From Antarcticibacterium arcticum (GTDB taxonomy: Bacteria > Bacteroidota > Bacteroidia > Flavobacteriales > Flavobacteriaceae), in the NCBI RefSeq assembly GCF_007993795.1, contig NZ_CP042476.1, forward strand, positions 744,001 to 808,000: 64,000 nucleotides of DNA, given 5' to 3'. Below are positions 57,302 to 64,000 of this stretch, piece after piece. Under the pieces are notes generated by a model. That model made no database searches. It was not told the DNA's origin and worked only from the letters and a program-made list of their open reading frames with translations. Each line of letters opens with the position of its first letter. Within the stretch, counting starts at the first letter, position 1. Made by a program: the position numbers and the translations under genes.

Positions 57302-59791
57302 TTACTTTCCTATTGAAACCATATTAGCAAATAATCTATAAGCTCCCGGTACCCCCTCCGGAAACTGCCTGAAAAAGCTTATACCCGTATAAATAAAATA
57401 TCCCTTCCCATGTTTGGCCACAAGCAGGCTGCCTTCCGTGGGATTTTCATTTGTATCATTCATAGAAAGTACCGGGGTAAATTCGGGACCCCAGGAATCG
57501 GCAAAATATAATCCGCGTTCCTGCACCCAGCCTTCAAAATCCCGGCTGCTTAATTTGTTAGGGTAATTTAAAACTGGATGAGCGGGATCCTTAAACCTAA
57601 CTTCAGAATCTTCTTCGGTCACCCTGTCCCGTGATAAATTGAGGGGGAAAGGAGCCAGGGGAGAGGTCACGAGGCCGCGGTTTACATTGTATTGCACGAT
57701 TAAGGTTCCACCATTTTCCACATATTTAAGCAACGCGGGTTGCGAGAATTTTAAAGCATCTATGGTATTATAAGCCCTTATCCCCATGACAACAGCATCA
57801 TAATTCTCCAGAGAGGCCGAGGTGATTCCCGCGGGATCTATTCTGGTGACCCAGTAGCCAATTTGCTGTAAACTTTGAGGGATAACATCTCCGGCGCCAT
57901 CTATATATCCTATATTCTCACCTCTTTTTTCGATATCAAGCTTTACCACTTTTGTTTCGGCAGGCACCACAAGGGTTTGCTCTGGAATGTGATCATAACT
58001 TATCTTTATGATCTCTTCAGAATATAGTTTGCCATCGATCTTAATTTGCGGGATTAGGACAGCTTCTTCCTGTCCTGATGGAGGTGTTATGCTGAAATTT
58101 ACAGTAACCGAACCCCCTTTTTTCGCAATCTGGAACCGGTTTTCCTCCGGAACTATTTTCCAGTTCCCCGGCACTTGTAGTGTAATTTCCCCTTCAACAT
58201 TATCACGATATGCCGTAATGTTCACGGAAATACTTTTCGTTTGCCCGTTGGCAAAAATGAGGACCATTTCCCTGAAAGCTGCAGAGACCGGCGGTACTAT
58301 TTCAAAAGGCTGATACACTTCTCCTTTGACGGGATCGTTATATTTAAACACAATAGCCCTTTCATAGGGGATGGAGACCCCGGCCATGTTCAGTGTGAAT
58401 TTTGCCTTTACGCTTTTTGGATTTTGAGGTAGCCCCACGAGTTTTTGATCCTCAACTTCATAAAGGCCTATACTTCCTTTTTTCCTTAACCAGTAGGGAG
58501 AAGTGAGCCCTGCTTTTTCTCCGGTTTTAAGAGTAGCCTGTTTTTTCCAGGAGGAATTTTGAGCGAGGGCCACCCCCGGTTCCAGTTTGGAATTGTTTGG
58601 CTCCAACTCTACGGAAACCAAGGTCATTGGAAATTTACTGCGGTTAATTACCTCAAGGTTGATCCCGGTTTCAGAAGCAGGGGTGGTTGTTGGCGAAACT
58701 GCCACGGCCTCAAGGTAGAGTCCTGCTGCAGAGGCAATAATTTCCTTTATTTCTTCCAGTTTTATAGTTTTCCAGTGGGATCCTTCCAGTTTATTAATAA
58801 GGGAATAAGCCTGTAAAAGTTTTGGCAGGCTGGCAGATGGGTCTCTGAAATTATATTCCTTTTCAATTGTAGTGATGAGGTCTCCTATGGGGGCACCAGT
58901 TTTCACCCTTTTCCAGGAAGTGTCAATTCCTGCAAACAGATCTTCTTTATTCTGTGGCAGGTCTCCTTTTATTAGTTCAAGGTATTCCACCTGTTCTCCC
59001 CGGCTTCCTGTAGACCCAAACCCCTGGGATTGGTGTTCACTGCGGCTAAGGGCCGCAATTTCAGGGTTAGAAAGCCCTTTTGATGGAAAATAGACTCCTG
59101 TGTCAAATTTGAGCAAGTTGGATTTATCTGCCTTTTCAAATTCTTCATCACTTCCATAGAACCAGGGAGAGGTATTGAAGAATAATCTTTTTGGGGCAAA
59201 AGTATCTGTGAACTTAAGTTGTTCAGCAAAAGCTTTGGGGTCTCCTGCCAGGTCAAAAGCCTCCACCCCCAACAGTGCTGATGCGGTATGCTGCCCATGG
59301 GTTTCCCCGGAAGTACGGTGATTAAACCTGTTAATTACAATATCGGGTTGGAGGGTGCGCATTGCCCAAACCACGTCGCTTACTACTTTATCTTTTCCCC
59401 AGAATTCTAATGCTTCTTCCGGAGTTTTTGTATATCCAAAATCAATGGCACGGGTAAAGAATTGTTCCCCTCCATCTATGTCCCGCGCCGCCAGAAGTTC
59501 CCTTGTCCTTATTATTCCCAGCTGTTCTTTTAATTGGGGCCCAATAAGATTTTGCCCGCCGTCTCCCCGTGTGATGGAAAGATAGGTGGTGCGTGCTTTT
59601 ACTTCATTTGCCAGATAGGAGATCAACCGGGTATTTTCATCATCTGGATGTGCGGCAATATATAATACTGAACCAAGAAAGTTCAGTTTTTTAATGGCCT
59701 CATGAATTTCAGCCGAATTTAATTTAGCAGGCGTTTGGGCTCGCGCCGTTGTAAATGACAGCACGAATATTAGAACAAAAAATTTATACAT
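57302..59791 (-). CDS. PIG-L family deacetylase with C-terminal GATase-like domain
   Basis: An 829-residue exported protein. Signal peptide MYKFFVLIFVLSFTTARA. The PIG-L domain (about residues 35-250) has the zinc motif LYIAAHPDDENTRLISYL and the later ETHGQHTASALLG. The middle is beta-sandwich-like (about 330-600). A C-terminal ~190-residue region (VVMGIRAYNTIDALKF, YVENGGTLIVQYN) resembles class I glutamine-amidotransferase-like domains without the catalytic Cys. It probably deacetylates N-acetyl-sugar compounds in the periplasm. The start at 59791 is supported by a -7 box at 59816; an in-frame TTG at 59818 lies inside that box. Confidence 0.88.
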   Translation of the reverse strand: MYKFFVLIFVLSFTTARAQTPAKLNSAEIHEAIKKLNFLGSVLYIAAHPDDENTRLISYLANEVKARTTYLSITRGDGGQNLIGPQLKEQLGIIRTRELLAARDIDGGEQFFTRAIDFGYTKTPEEALEFWGKDKVVSDVVWAMRTLQPDIVINRFNHRTSGETHGQHTASALLGVEAFDLAGDPKAFAEQLKFTDTFAPKRLFFNTSPWFYGSDEEFEKADKSNLLKFDTGVYFPSKGLSNPEIAALSRSEHQSQGFGSTGSRGEQVEYLELIKGDLPQNKEDLFAGIDTSWKRVKTGAPIGDLITTIEKEYNFRDPSASLPKLLQAYSLINKLEGSHWKTIKLEEIKEIIASAAGLYLEAVAVSPTTTPASETGINLEVINRSKFPMTLVSVELEPNNSKLEPGVALAQNSSWKKQATLKTGEKAGLTSPYWLRKKGSIGLYEVEDQKLVGLPQNPKSVKAKFTLNMAGVSIPYERAIVFKYNDPVKGEVYQPFEIVPPVSAAFREMVLIFANGQTKSISVNITAYRDNVEGEITLQVPGNWKIVPEENRFQIAKKGGSVTVNFSITPPSGQEEAVLIPQIKIDGKLYSEEIIKISYDHIPEQTLVVPAETKVVKLDIEKRGENIGYIDGAGDVIPQSLQQIGYWVTRIDPAGITSASLENYDAVVMGIRAYNTIDALKFSQPALLKYVENGGTLIVQYNVNRGLVTSPLAPFPLNLSRDRVTEEDSEVRFKDPAHPVLNYPNKLSSRDFEGWVQERGLYFADSWGPEFTPVLSMNDTNENPTEGSLLVAKHGKGYFIYTGISFFRQFPEGVPGAYRLFANMVSIGK

Positions 59792-59815
59792 TTGAAGGTT
59801 TATTATCCACTTTTC

Positions 59816-59823
59816 CAAATATA
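59816..59823 (-). promoter_or_regulatory. -7 box of the PIG-L/symporter operon
   Basis: Reads TATATTTG on the minus strand (exact TAnnTTTG), 24 bp before the ATG at 59791. Confidence 0.65.
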
Positions 59824-59865
59824 TAAACTTTAAGCATGGTTTTACGGTTTTATATTTTCAAAACT

Positions 59866-60405
59866 TTAAAGGCTGTCCTTGCCTTCATCCAGGTAGACAT
59901 CCTTTTGCACCAGCGTAACCGCTTTTTGAAGGATTAGGTTGTTCGGGTAAGTTGTTAATTCTCCATCATCATCGCGAAGATGCAGGTGAAAGGCCTTAAT
60001 ATCTTCTATAACAGCTTCAATAGGCATATCCTTATCGTGGATCCTTATTTTATCGCCAATCCTGTATGGAAAAGAAAAAAACATAATTATTCCTGAAGTT
60101 ATGTTGCTCAAGATAGACCAGATTGCAAATAAAGCCACACCAATAACCGCAAAGGTTGAAGAAAATATTATGGCAATTTTGTCCGGCCCCATTCCCCAGG
60201 CAAAAGAGAACAGGAAGAAAGCTATAAGGAAAATGAGAATGTTGATATATTTAAACATCAACCTGGTACGGGTAATATTGATCTCACTTCGTTTTCCCAC
60301 TTTATGGGCAGCGGTTCGCAGAATTACCTGGAGGATTACCAGGATTATGATTATGGCTACTGTATAAGCCAGCTGCAGTTTATAAGTAGTAATTAGCTCA
60401 AGCAT
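59866..60405 (-). CDS. MscS-family mechanosensitive channel
   Basis: A 179-residue small mechanosensitive channel homologue. Three membrane segments are seen (about residues 10-30, 49-67 and 75-100), the third with the Gly/Ala-rich pore pattern FAVIGVALFAIWSILSNITSGIIMF (in part). A shortened beta domain follows: SFPYRIGDKIRIHDKDMPIEAVIEDI (in part) and TTYPNNLILQKAV. The large C-terminal alpha-beta cage is absent, so it is near the minimal size for the family. Its ATG overlaps the end of the lipoprotein gene by 1 nt, so the two are coupled. Confidence 0.87.
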   Translation of the reverse strand: MLELITTYKLQLAYTVAIIIILVILQVILRTAAHKVGKRSEINITRTRLMFKYINILIFLIAFFLFSFAWGMGPDKIAIIFSSTFAVIGVALFAIWSILSNITSGIIMFFSFPYRIGDKIRIHDKDMPIEAVIEDIKAFHLHLRDDDGELTTYPNNLILQKAVTLVQKDVYLDEGKDSL

Positions 60406-61301
60406 TAATTTAAATTCAGAGTGTCGCGTAAAGGTAAATCTTTATTGGAATTTTTATTCCAGTAGGCCGATTTAATCTGTGCCATTTTGGAACCGGTGGT
60501 TTTGTGTTCCACCCCGTCCCTTAAAATTATTTCTTCCCATTTCTCAATGCTATAGGGAAAATTTGGATCGTGCCAGATCCTTAATTCCCTTTTTAATTCG
60601 GGATATTTTATTTGATACACACTCCATTTTTCATCCTGAAAAAATTCTCCCTTTGCGCTATAGGCTTTGATATCGATATGTGCCAGCCGTATAAACTGCA
60701 TTGCCGGAATAATTTCAAATTCTCCCACCGGCAGTTGATTTGGATCTACCCGCAACTGGGTCCATAATTCGTTTTCCAGGTAAGTGTTGGAAAGAGACAA
60801 ATTTTGATCGGCCTCCTTTTGAAAATAGGAGTGAGAAACCAAATCAAAACCTTTCCGGTTATTTAACTGCATATAAACCTGCCCGCACCACTCCTGAATA
60901 GAGGCAGTTATTTTAAGGGCATGGGAATTGCCTTCCAGAGGATAGAATGTACTTTCCATTATGGAATAAGGGTAGATGCCTGTGATAAAATTTTTGGTGG
61001 CGTTTAGTTTAAGGACCGGAATATTCTCTTGATTCTGTGAATCGGCTTTAACCTGCAGGTCTGGCACAAAATCCTCTGTCACATAAATAAGCACCGCGGT
61101 TCCTTCACGGGCTTCGCTATATCTGGATTGTTCCAGTTCATAGGTGGTGATCTCTGCTTCTCCGGCAAACCAGTAGGATTTAAAATTTTCGGAAAGCTGC
61201 CTATCCGGTAATAAATTTTTCTCTTTGATATCGCTCTTACAAGCGGTGAAGAAAATTGCCAGGCCAAAAGTATATAGCAGAAAGCAGAAACTTTTCTTCA
61301 T
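60405..61301 (-). CDS. Conserved lipoprotein beside maf
   Basis: A 298-residue lipoprotein with signal MKKSFCFLLYTFGLAIFFTAC (Cys21). The mature part is not similar to a named family I recognise; recognisable stretches are ENFKSYWFAGEAEITTYEL, KLNATKNFITGIYPYSIMES and IQEWCGQVYMQLNN. It is sometimes labelled 'septum formation inhibitor Maf' because of its neighbour, but has no Maf motifs. It lies 30 bp after maf and overlaps the mscS-like gene by 1 nt. Confidence 0.75.
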   Translation of the reverse strand: MKKSFCFLLYTFGLAIFFTACKSDIKEKNLLPDRQLSENFKSYWFAGEAEITTYELEQSRYSEAREGTAVLIYVTEDFVPDLQVKADSQNQENIPVLKLNATKNFITGIYPYSIMESTFYPLEGNSHALKITASIQEWCGQVYMQLNNRKGFDLVSHSYFQKEADQNLSLSNTYLENELWTQLRVDPNQLPVGEFEIIPAMQFIRLAHIDIKAYSAKGEFFQDEKWSVYQIKYPELKRELRIWHDPNFPYSIEKWEEIILRDGVEHKTTGSKMAQIKSAYWNKNSNKDLPLRDTLNLN

Positions 61302-61330
61302 AAGGGGATTTTTAATAAAATTACAAAAAA

Positions 61331-61921
61331 TTACCGGGATGCGATCTCGAGCAAACTTTTATAAACCATATGGGTTGGAAGCCCCACAACATTGAAATAA
61401 CTGCCCTCAACCCTGGTTATCCCAATTAAACCTATCCATTCCTGGATCCCATATGCCCCGGCTTTATCAAATGGCCGGTAATTTTCAATATAGTATTCTA
61501 TCTCTTCCCGGTTTAATTTTTTAAATGTTACCCCGGTAGTGCTGTGAACGGTTTTTTGAGACCTACTGGTTGTAAAACTTACAGAAGTGATCACCTTATG
61601 GGTAGTTCCTGAAAGTGATTCCAGCATTTCAATAGCTTCGGCAGTTCTTTCGGGTTTCCCCAATGCCTTGTCATTGTGCCAGACTATGGTGTCGCTGGTA
61701 ATAAGAATATCTTTTTCCTTTAACTCCTTCAGAAAAACTTCTGCTTTAAGTTCGCTAAGGTAATTTGTTATTTCTGAAGCTTTTAAGTGAGTTGGATAAA
61801 CTTCTTTAACAGGGCGTAGGTCTATTGTAAAGGGGATGCCCATTTCCTGAAGAAACTGATGTCTGCGCGGAGAACCGGACGCCAGAATTATTCTGTATTC
61901 TTTTAATTTTTCTTTCAGCAT
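61331..61921 (-). CDS. maf: Maf-family nucleotide pyrophosphatase
   Basis: A 196-residue house-cleaning pyrophosphatase acting on modified or canonical NTPs (dTTP/UTP for many members). The signature ILASGSPRRHQFLQEMG is at residues 12-28, LITSDTIVWHNDKALGKP near 70, then SGTTHKVITSVSF, and GAYGIQEWIGL near residue 160. It starts 2 bp after the stop of the prenyltransferase gene, in a long minus-strand operon. Confidence 0.94.
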   Translation of the reverse strand: MLKEKLKEYRIILASGSPRRHQFLQEMGIPFTIDLRPVKEVYPTHLKASEITNYLSELKAEVFLKELKEKDILITSDTIVWHNDKALGKPERTAEAIEMLESLSGTTHKVITSVSFTTSRSQKTVHSTTGVTFKKLNREEIEYYIENYRPFDKAGAYGIQEWIGLIGITRVEGSYFNVVGLPTHMVYKSLLEIASR

Positions 61922-61923
61922 AC

Positions 61924-62841
61924 TTACAATAAAATAAAAGGGTAGAGGCCTAAGGATACCAATCCCAGCACCATAATTATTTTCAGGATCAGGCTTAGGC
62001 GGGAATAATGTCCTTTTGTGGTGCTGTTAAGTACTGTACTCAAAAAATAAAGTAAGGGTCCCACTATAAGGAAAAGTGCATAGAGCACTGCATATAAATT
62101 TGTGAACAGGTAATTATACATATAGTGCACAATAGCAACCAAAGGAATAATTCCAACTGCAAAGATGATCTTGTTGGTCCTGGATTTTCCAAGAGCAATG
62201 GGCAAAGTATTTCTCCCGGCATTGTAATCTCCGGTAATATCCTGTTGGTCCTTAACCATCTCCCGCAACCAGTTAATCATAAATGCAAAGAATGCATAAT
62301 CCAGTAAAATGGAAAAAATAATAGATTGTGTTTGTTGGTTTTGCGCGGTTATAGCCGGCAACAATTCATATAACCCCATTATGATGATCACCATGGCCAC
62401 CAATGCAGAGATTACGATATTCCCTACTACAAGAATATTCTTTAAATAAGTGGCATAAATATAAAGCAGGGCCGAAATTATAATAAACAATGCCGAAAAC
62501 CCCGGTTTTCCTATAATATTGGAAAGATAGAATCCAATTCCCACTCCCAGTACACTTAATATTATGTAGGCGGTAAGAGCGGCTTTTTCTGATATCTTTT
62601 TACCAATGATTTGCCTGGTGGGTTTATTAATGTGGTCTGTATCCAGATCATACACATCATTGATTATATTTCCTGCAGCGGCAATGCAAACCGTAGCTAA
62701 ACACAAAAGAAAAAATTCAAACGTGCTTAAACTAGTGCTTATACCAAAAGTTTCAAACAGGGCATATTTTATTAAAACCTGGGTTCCAATAATGAGCAAC
62801 AGGTTTGGATACCTAAGCAGTTTTAAAAATTGATATAGCAT
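61924..62841 (-). CDS. UbiA-family prenyltransferase (geranylgeranylglycerol-phosphate type)
   Basis: A 305-residue integral membrane enzyme with about nine helices. The first Asp-rich motif is NDVYDLDTDHINKPTRQI near residue 61 and the second is DQQDITGDYNAGRNTLPIALG near 200. In Flavobacteriia this gene next to maf and kdsC is usually annotated as geranylgeranylglycerol-phosphate geranylgeranyltransferase; the actual acceptor is not known and other prenyl acceptors are possible. It belongs to the run kdsC-SMR-ubiA-maf. Confidence 0.87.
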   Translation of the reverse strand: MLYQFLKLLRYPNLLLIIGTQVLIKYALFETFGISTSLSTFEFFLLCLATVCIAAAGNIINDVYDLDTDHINKPTRQIIGKKISEKAALTAYIILSVLGVGIGFYLSNIIGKPGFSALFIIISALLYIYATYLKNILVVGNIVISALVAMVIIIMGLYELLPAITAQNQQTQSIIFSILLDYAFFAFMINWLREMVKDQQDITGDYNAGRNTLPIALGKSRTNKIIFAVGIIPLVAIVHYMYNYLFTNLYAVLYALFLIVGPLLYFLSTVLNSTTKGHYSRLSLILKIIMVLGLVSLGLYPFILL

Positions 62842-62850
62842 TGAATGAAA

Positions 62851-63177
62851 TTAATTTGAGACAAATTTTAAACCTACCAGTGAAATTAGTAGGGTTGTAA
62901 GGAAAAATAAACGCCAGAAATGCACAGGTTCTTTAAAGATCCAGATTCCCAGGAGAACAGTTCCCACAGCTCCAATTCCGGTCCACACCGCGTAAGCCGT
63001 TCCAATAGGAAGGGTTTGGGTGGCTTTGTACAATAAGCTCATACTAATGGTTAAAGCAACAATAAAAGCTATTAGCCAGAATGTGCGGGTACTGCCGGTA
63101 GAAAATTTTGCCTTTCCAAGGCAAAATGCAAAACCAACTTCGAAGAGACCTGCAATTATCAAATAGACCCAATTCAT
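62851..63177 (-). CDS. SMR-family small multidrug transporter
   Basis: A 108-residue protein with four membrane segments. The start MNWVYLIIAGLFEVGFAFCL keeps the essential Glu of SMR/EmrE-type transporters (E13 in LFEVGFAF). Later motifs: GTAYAVWTGIGAVGTVLLG near residue 60 and the final helix. It is the SugE/Gdx-like type, likely exporting guanidinium or quaternary ammonium ions. The ATG at 63177 overlaps the kdsC stop (ATGA). An open frame continues 8 codons upstream, but that extension lies inside kdsC. Confidence 0.88.
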   Translation of the reverse strand: MNWVYLIIAGLFEVGFAFCLGKAKFSTGSTRTFWLIAFIVALTISMSLLYKATQTLPIGTAYAVWTGIGAVGTVLLGIWIFKEPVHFWRLFFLTTLLISLVGLKFVSN

Positions 63178-63695
63178 AAAGCGTCCGGGTCGAGTAGCCA
63201 TTTTCCCTGTACCTTCATCACCTGCTCAATTATATCGCGTACACAACCTGCACCACCCTTTTTATGGGAAACATAGCGGCTAATTTCTTTGATCTCTGCC
63301 GCCGCATCCTGGGGGCAGCATGGCATTCCCACCATTCTCATCGCATAAAGGTCCGGGATATCATCTCCCATATACACTACATTCTCCTTATTGATGCTGT
63401 AAATATCAAAGAATTCATCCATTGTTTCTACCTTGTCTTGTATCCCGAGGTAAATATTGGTTATTCCAAGATCTCTTAAGCGTTTTCTTACCCCTTCATT
63501 ATTCCCTCCCGAAATTACACAAACGGTAAATCCTGCCTGCTGCGCTGTTTTTAAAGCATATCCATCTTTGATATTCATGGTGCGCAATAATTCTCCGCTT
63601 GTGCTTACCTGTATGTTACCATCTGTCAATACCCCATCTACATCAAAAATGAAGGTGTCTATATGGTTTAAATATTCTTTATAATTCTTTTCCAT
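63174..63695 (-). CDS. kdsC: 3-deoxy-D-manno-octulosonate 8-phosphate phosphatase
   Basis: A 173-residue HAD-fold phosphatase that dephosphorylates Kdo-8-phosphate. HAD motif I is FIFDVDGVLTDGNIQVSTSGE (in part) with the nucleophile Asp near residue 15, motif II is VISGG near 60, and the motif III/IV segment is VVYMGDDIPDLYAM near 107. The C-terminal GGAGCVRDIIEQVM is typical of KdsC. It overlaps the upstream DUF2520 gene by 17 nt and the SMR gene by 4 nt, so all are coupled. Confidence 0.95.
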   Translation of the reverse strand: MEKNYKEYLNHIDTFIFDVDGVLTDGNIQVSTSGELLRTMNIKDGYALKTAQQAGFTVCVISGGNNEGVRKRLRDLGITNIYLGIQDKVETMDEFFDIYSINKENVVYMGDDIPDLYAMRMVGMPCCPQDAAAEIKEISRYVSHKKGGAGCVRDIIEQVMKVQGKWLLDPDAL

Positions 63696-64000
63696 GTAGG
63701 TTTTGAATTGATTGGGTTATAAGTGAATAAATTGTTTGTTGATCCCCTGTAAGCAGCTCCAGGTGTGACTGTATCACCTGGGTGTCATTTCTCTTTGCCG
63801 GCCCGGTTTGGGCTGCCAGAGGACTCATACCGGTAGCCTTCACTGCGGTTTCCAGGATAAGAGGGTGTAATATTTCAAAGGGAATGTTATTCTCTTTACA
63901 TATAGCTTCTCCTTCAGAGTATAAATAATTGACAAAATTACTTACAAACACGGCGGCTACATGAAGGGATCTTCGTTGTTCGGAATTAATCCTGAAAATT
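63679..64000 (-). CDS. DUF2520 / Rossmann-like protein, N-terminus beyond window
   Basis: The frame is open from the right edge to a stop at 63679, about 107 codons visible. Near the edge it reads FRINSEQRRSLHVAAVFVSNFVNYLY (in part), then PFEILHPLILETAVKA and PLAAQTGPAKRNDTQVIQSHLELL. This is the C-terminal helical domain of DUF2520, which follows an NADP-binding Rossmann domain in the full protein. Function unknown. It is upstream of, and overlaps, kdsC. Confidence 0.82.
   Translation of the reverse strand, partial: IFRINSEQRRSLHVAAVFVSNFVNYLYSEGEAICKENNIPFEILHPLILETAVKATGMSPLAAQTGPAKRNDTQVIQSHLELLTGDQQTIYSLITQSIQNLHGKEL

Noticed and set aside
59792..59818. Upstream TTG start for the PIG-L deacetylase
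   Set aside because: It lies within the -7 box, and the ATG at 59791 directly gives a proper signal peptide.

Overview
The window is a stretch of chromosome from a marine or soil-type member of the Bacteroidota, almost certainly Flavobacteriaceae (Gramella/Salegentibacter-like by general feel; genus is inference). Reasons: promoters follow TTG-N(16-22)-TAnnTTTG instead of the sigma70 consensus; many lipoproteins; a type IX secretion/gliding adhesin locus (PorP/SprF, OmpA-PD40, type B sorting domain); DUF3822, DUF2911 and Gmad2 proteins; a DnaX without the zinc module. About 53 protein genes, RNase P RNA and one IS110 element are supported. No tRNA or rRNA was recognised.

Layout. 1-8.5 kb: dihydrolipoyl dehydrogenase (cut by the window edge), a collagen-like lipoprotein, two adjacent msrB genes, an alpha/beta hydrolase, an M48 lipoprotein protease, a UMF1-type MFS transporter, then an ECF sigma/membrane protein/two beta-helix envelope protein operon (9.05 to 6.10 kb, minus). 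9.3-20.5 kb: lon, a two-barrel GH26-like protein, cmk, a Gmad2 lipoprotein, rpsA, pyrR-pyrB-STAS-like-rnz, and a CAP-domain lipoprotein. 21.1-31.8 kb: a minus-strand surface-adhesin operon (2635-residue repeat adhesin, PorP/SprF, OmpA). 32.5-36.7 kb: pdxH-sixA-ppk1-ppx. 36.7-40.4 kb, minus: miaE, dnaX, an EEP-family phosphatase and a 54-aa membrane protein.

40.4-46.8 kb is the accessory region: a 67-bp-period array of hairpins, then single minus-strand genes (mostly lipoproteins) separated by a related ~110-190-bp inverted-repeat element whose outer tips match the other end of the same gene unit, like integron cassettes without a visible integrase. One element is split by an IS110-family insertion. 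Its 5' noncoding region folds on paper as a two-loop bridge RNA: the first loop carries the 9-nt left target flank and the second the 8-nt right end of the IS. Joining the IS ends would also create a consensus Bacteroidota promoter in front of that RNA. This is the most interesting item in the window.

46.85-64 kb is ordinary chromosome: rnpB, a STAS-like gene, rsmD, DUF3822, a RecD-like helicase, kdsB, an SRPBCC-SDR-photolyase operon, DUF2911, a PIG-L deacetylase/35-aa sORF/sodium symporter operon, an MscS channel, a lipoprotein, maf, a UbiA prenyltransferase, an SMR transporter, kdsC and a partial DUF2520 gene. Other points worth a look: an A10 tract in dnaX from which either frameshift stops within six codons, and a hybrid adhesin repeat that records an unequal crossover.
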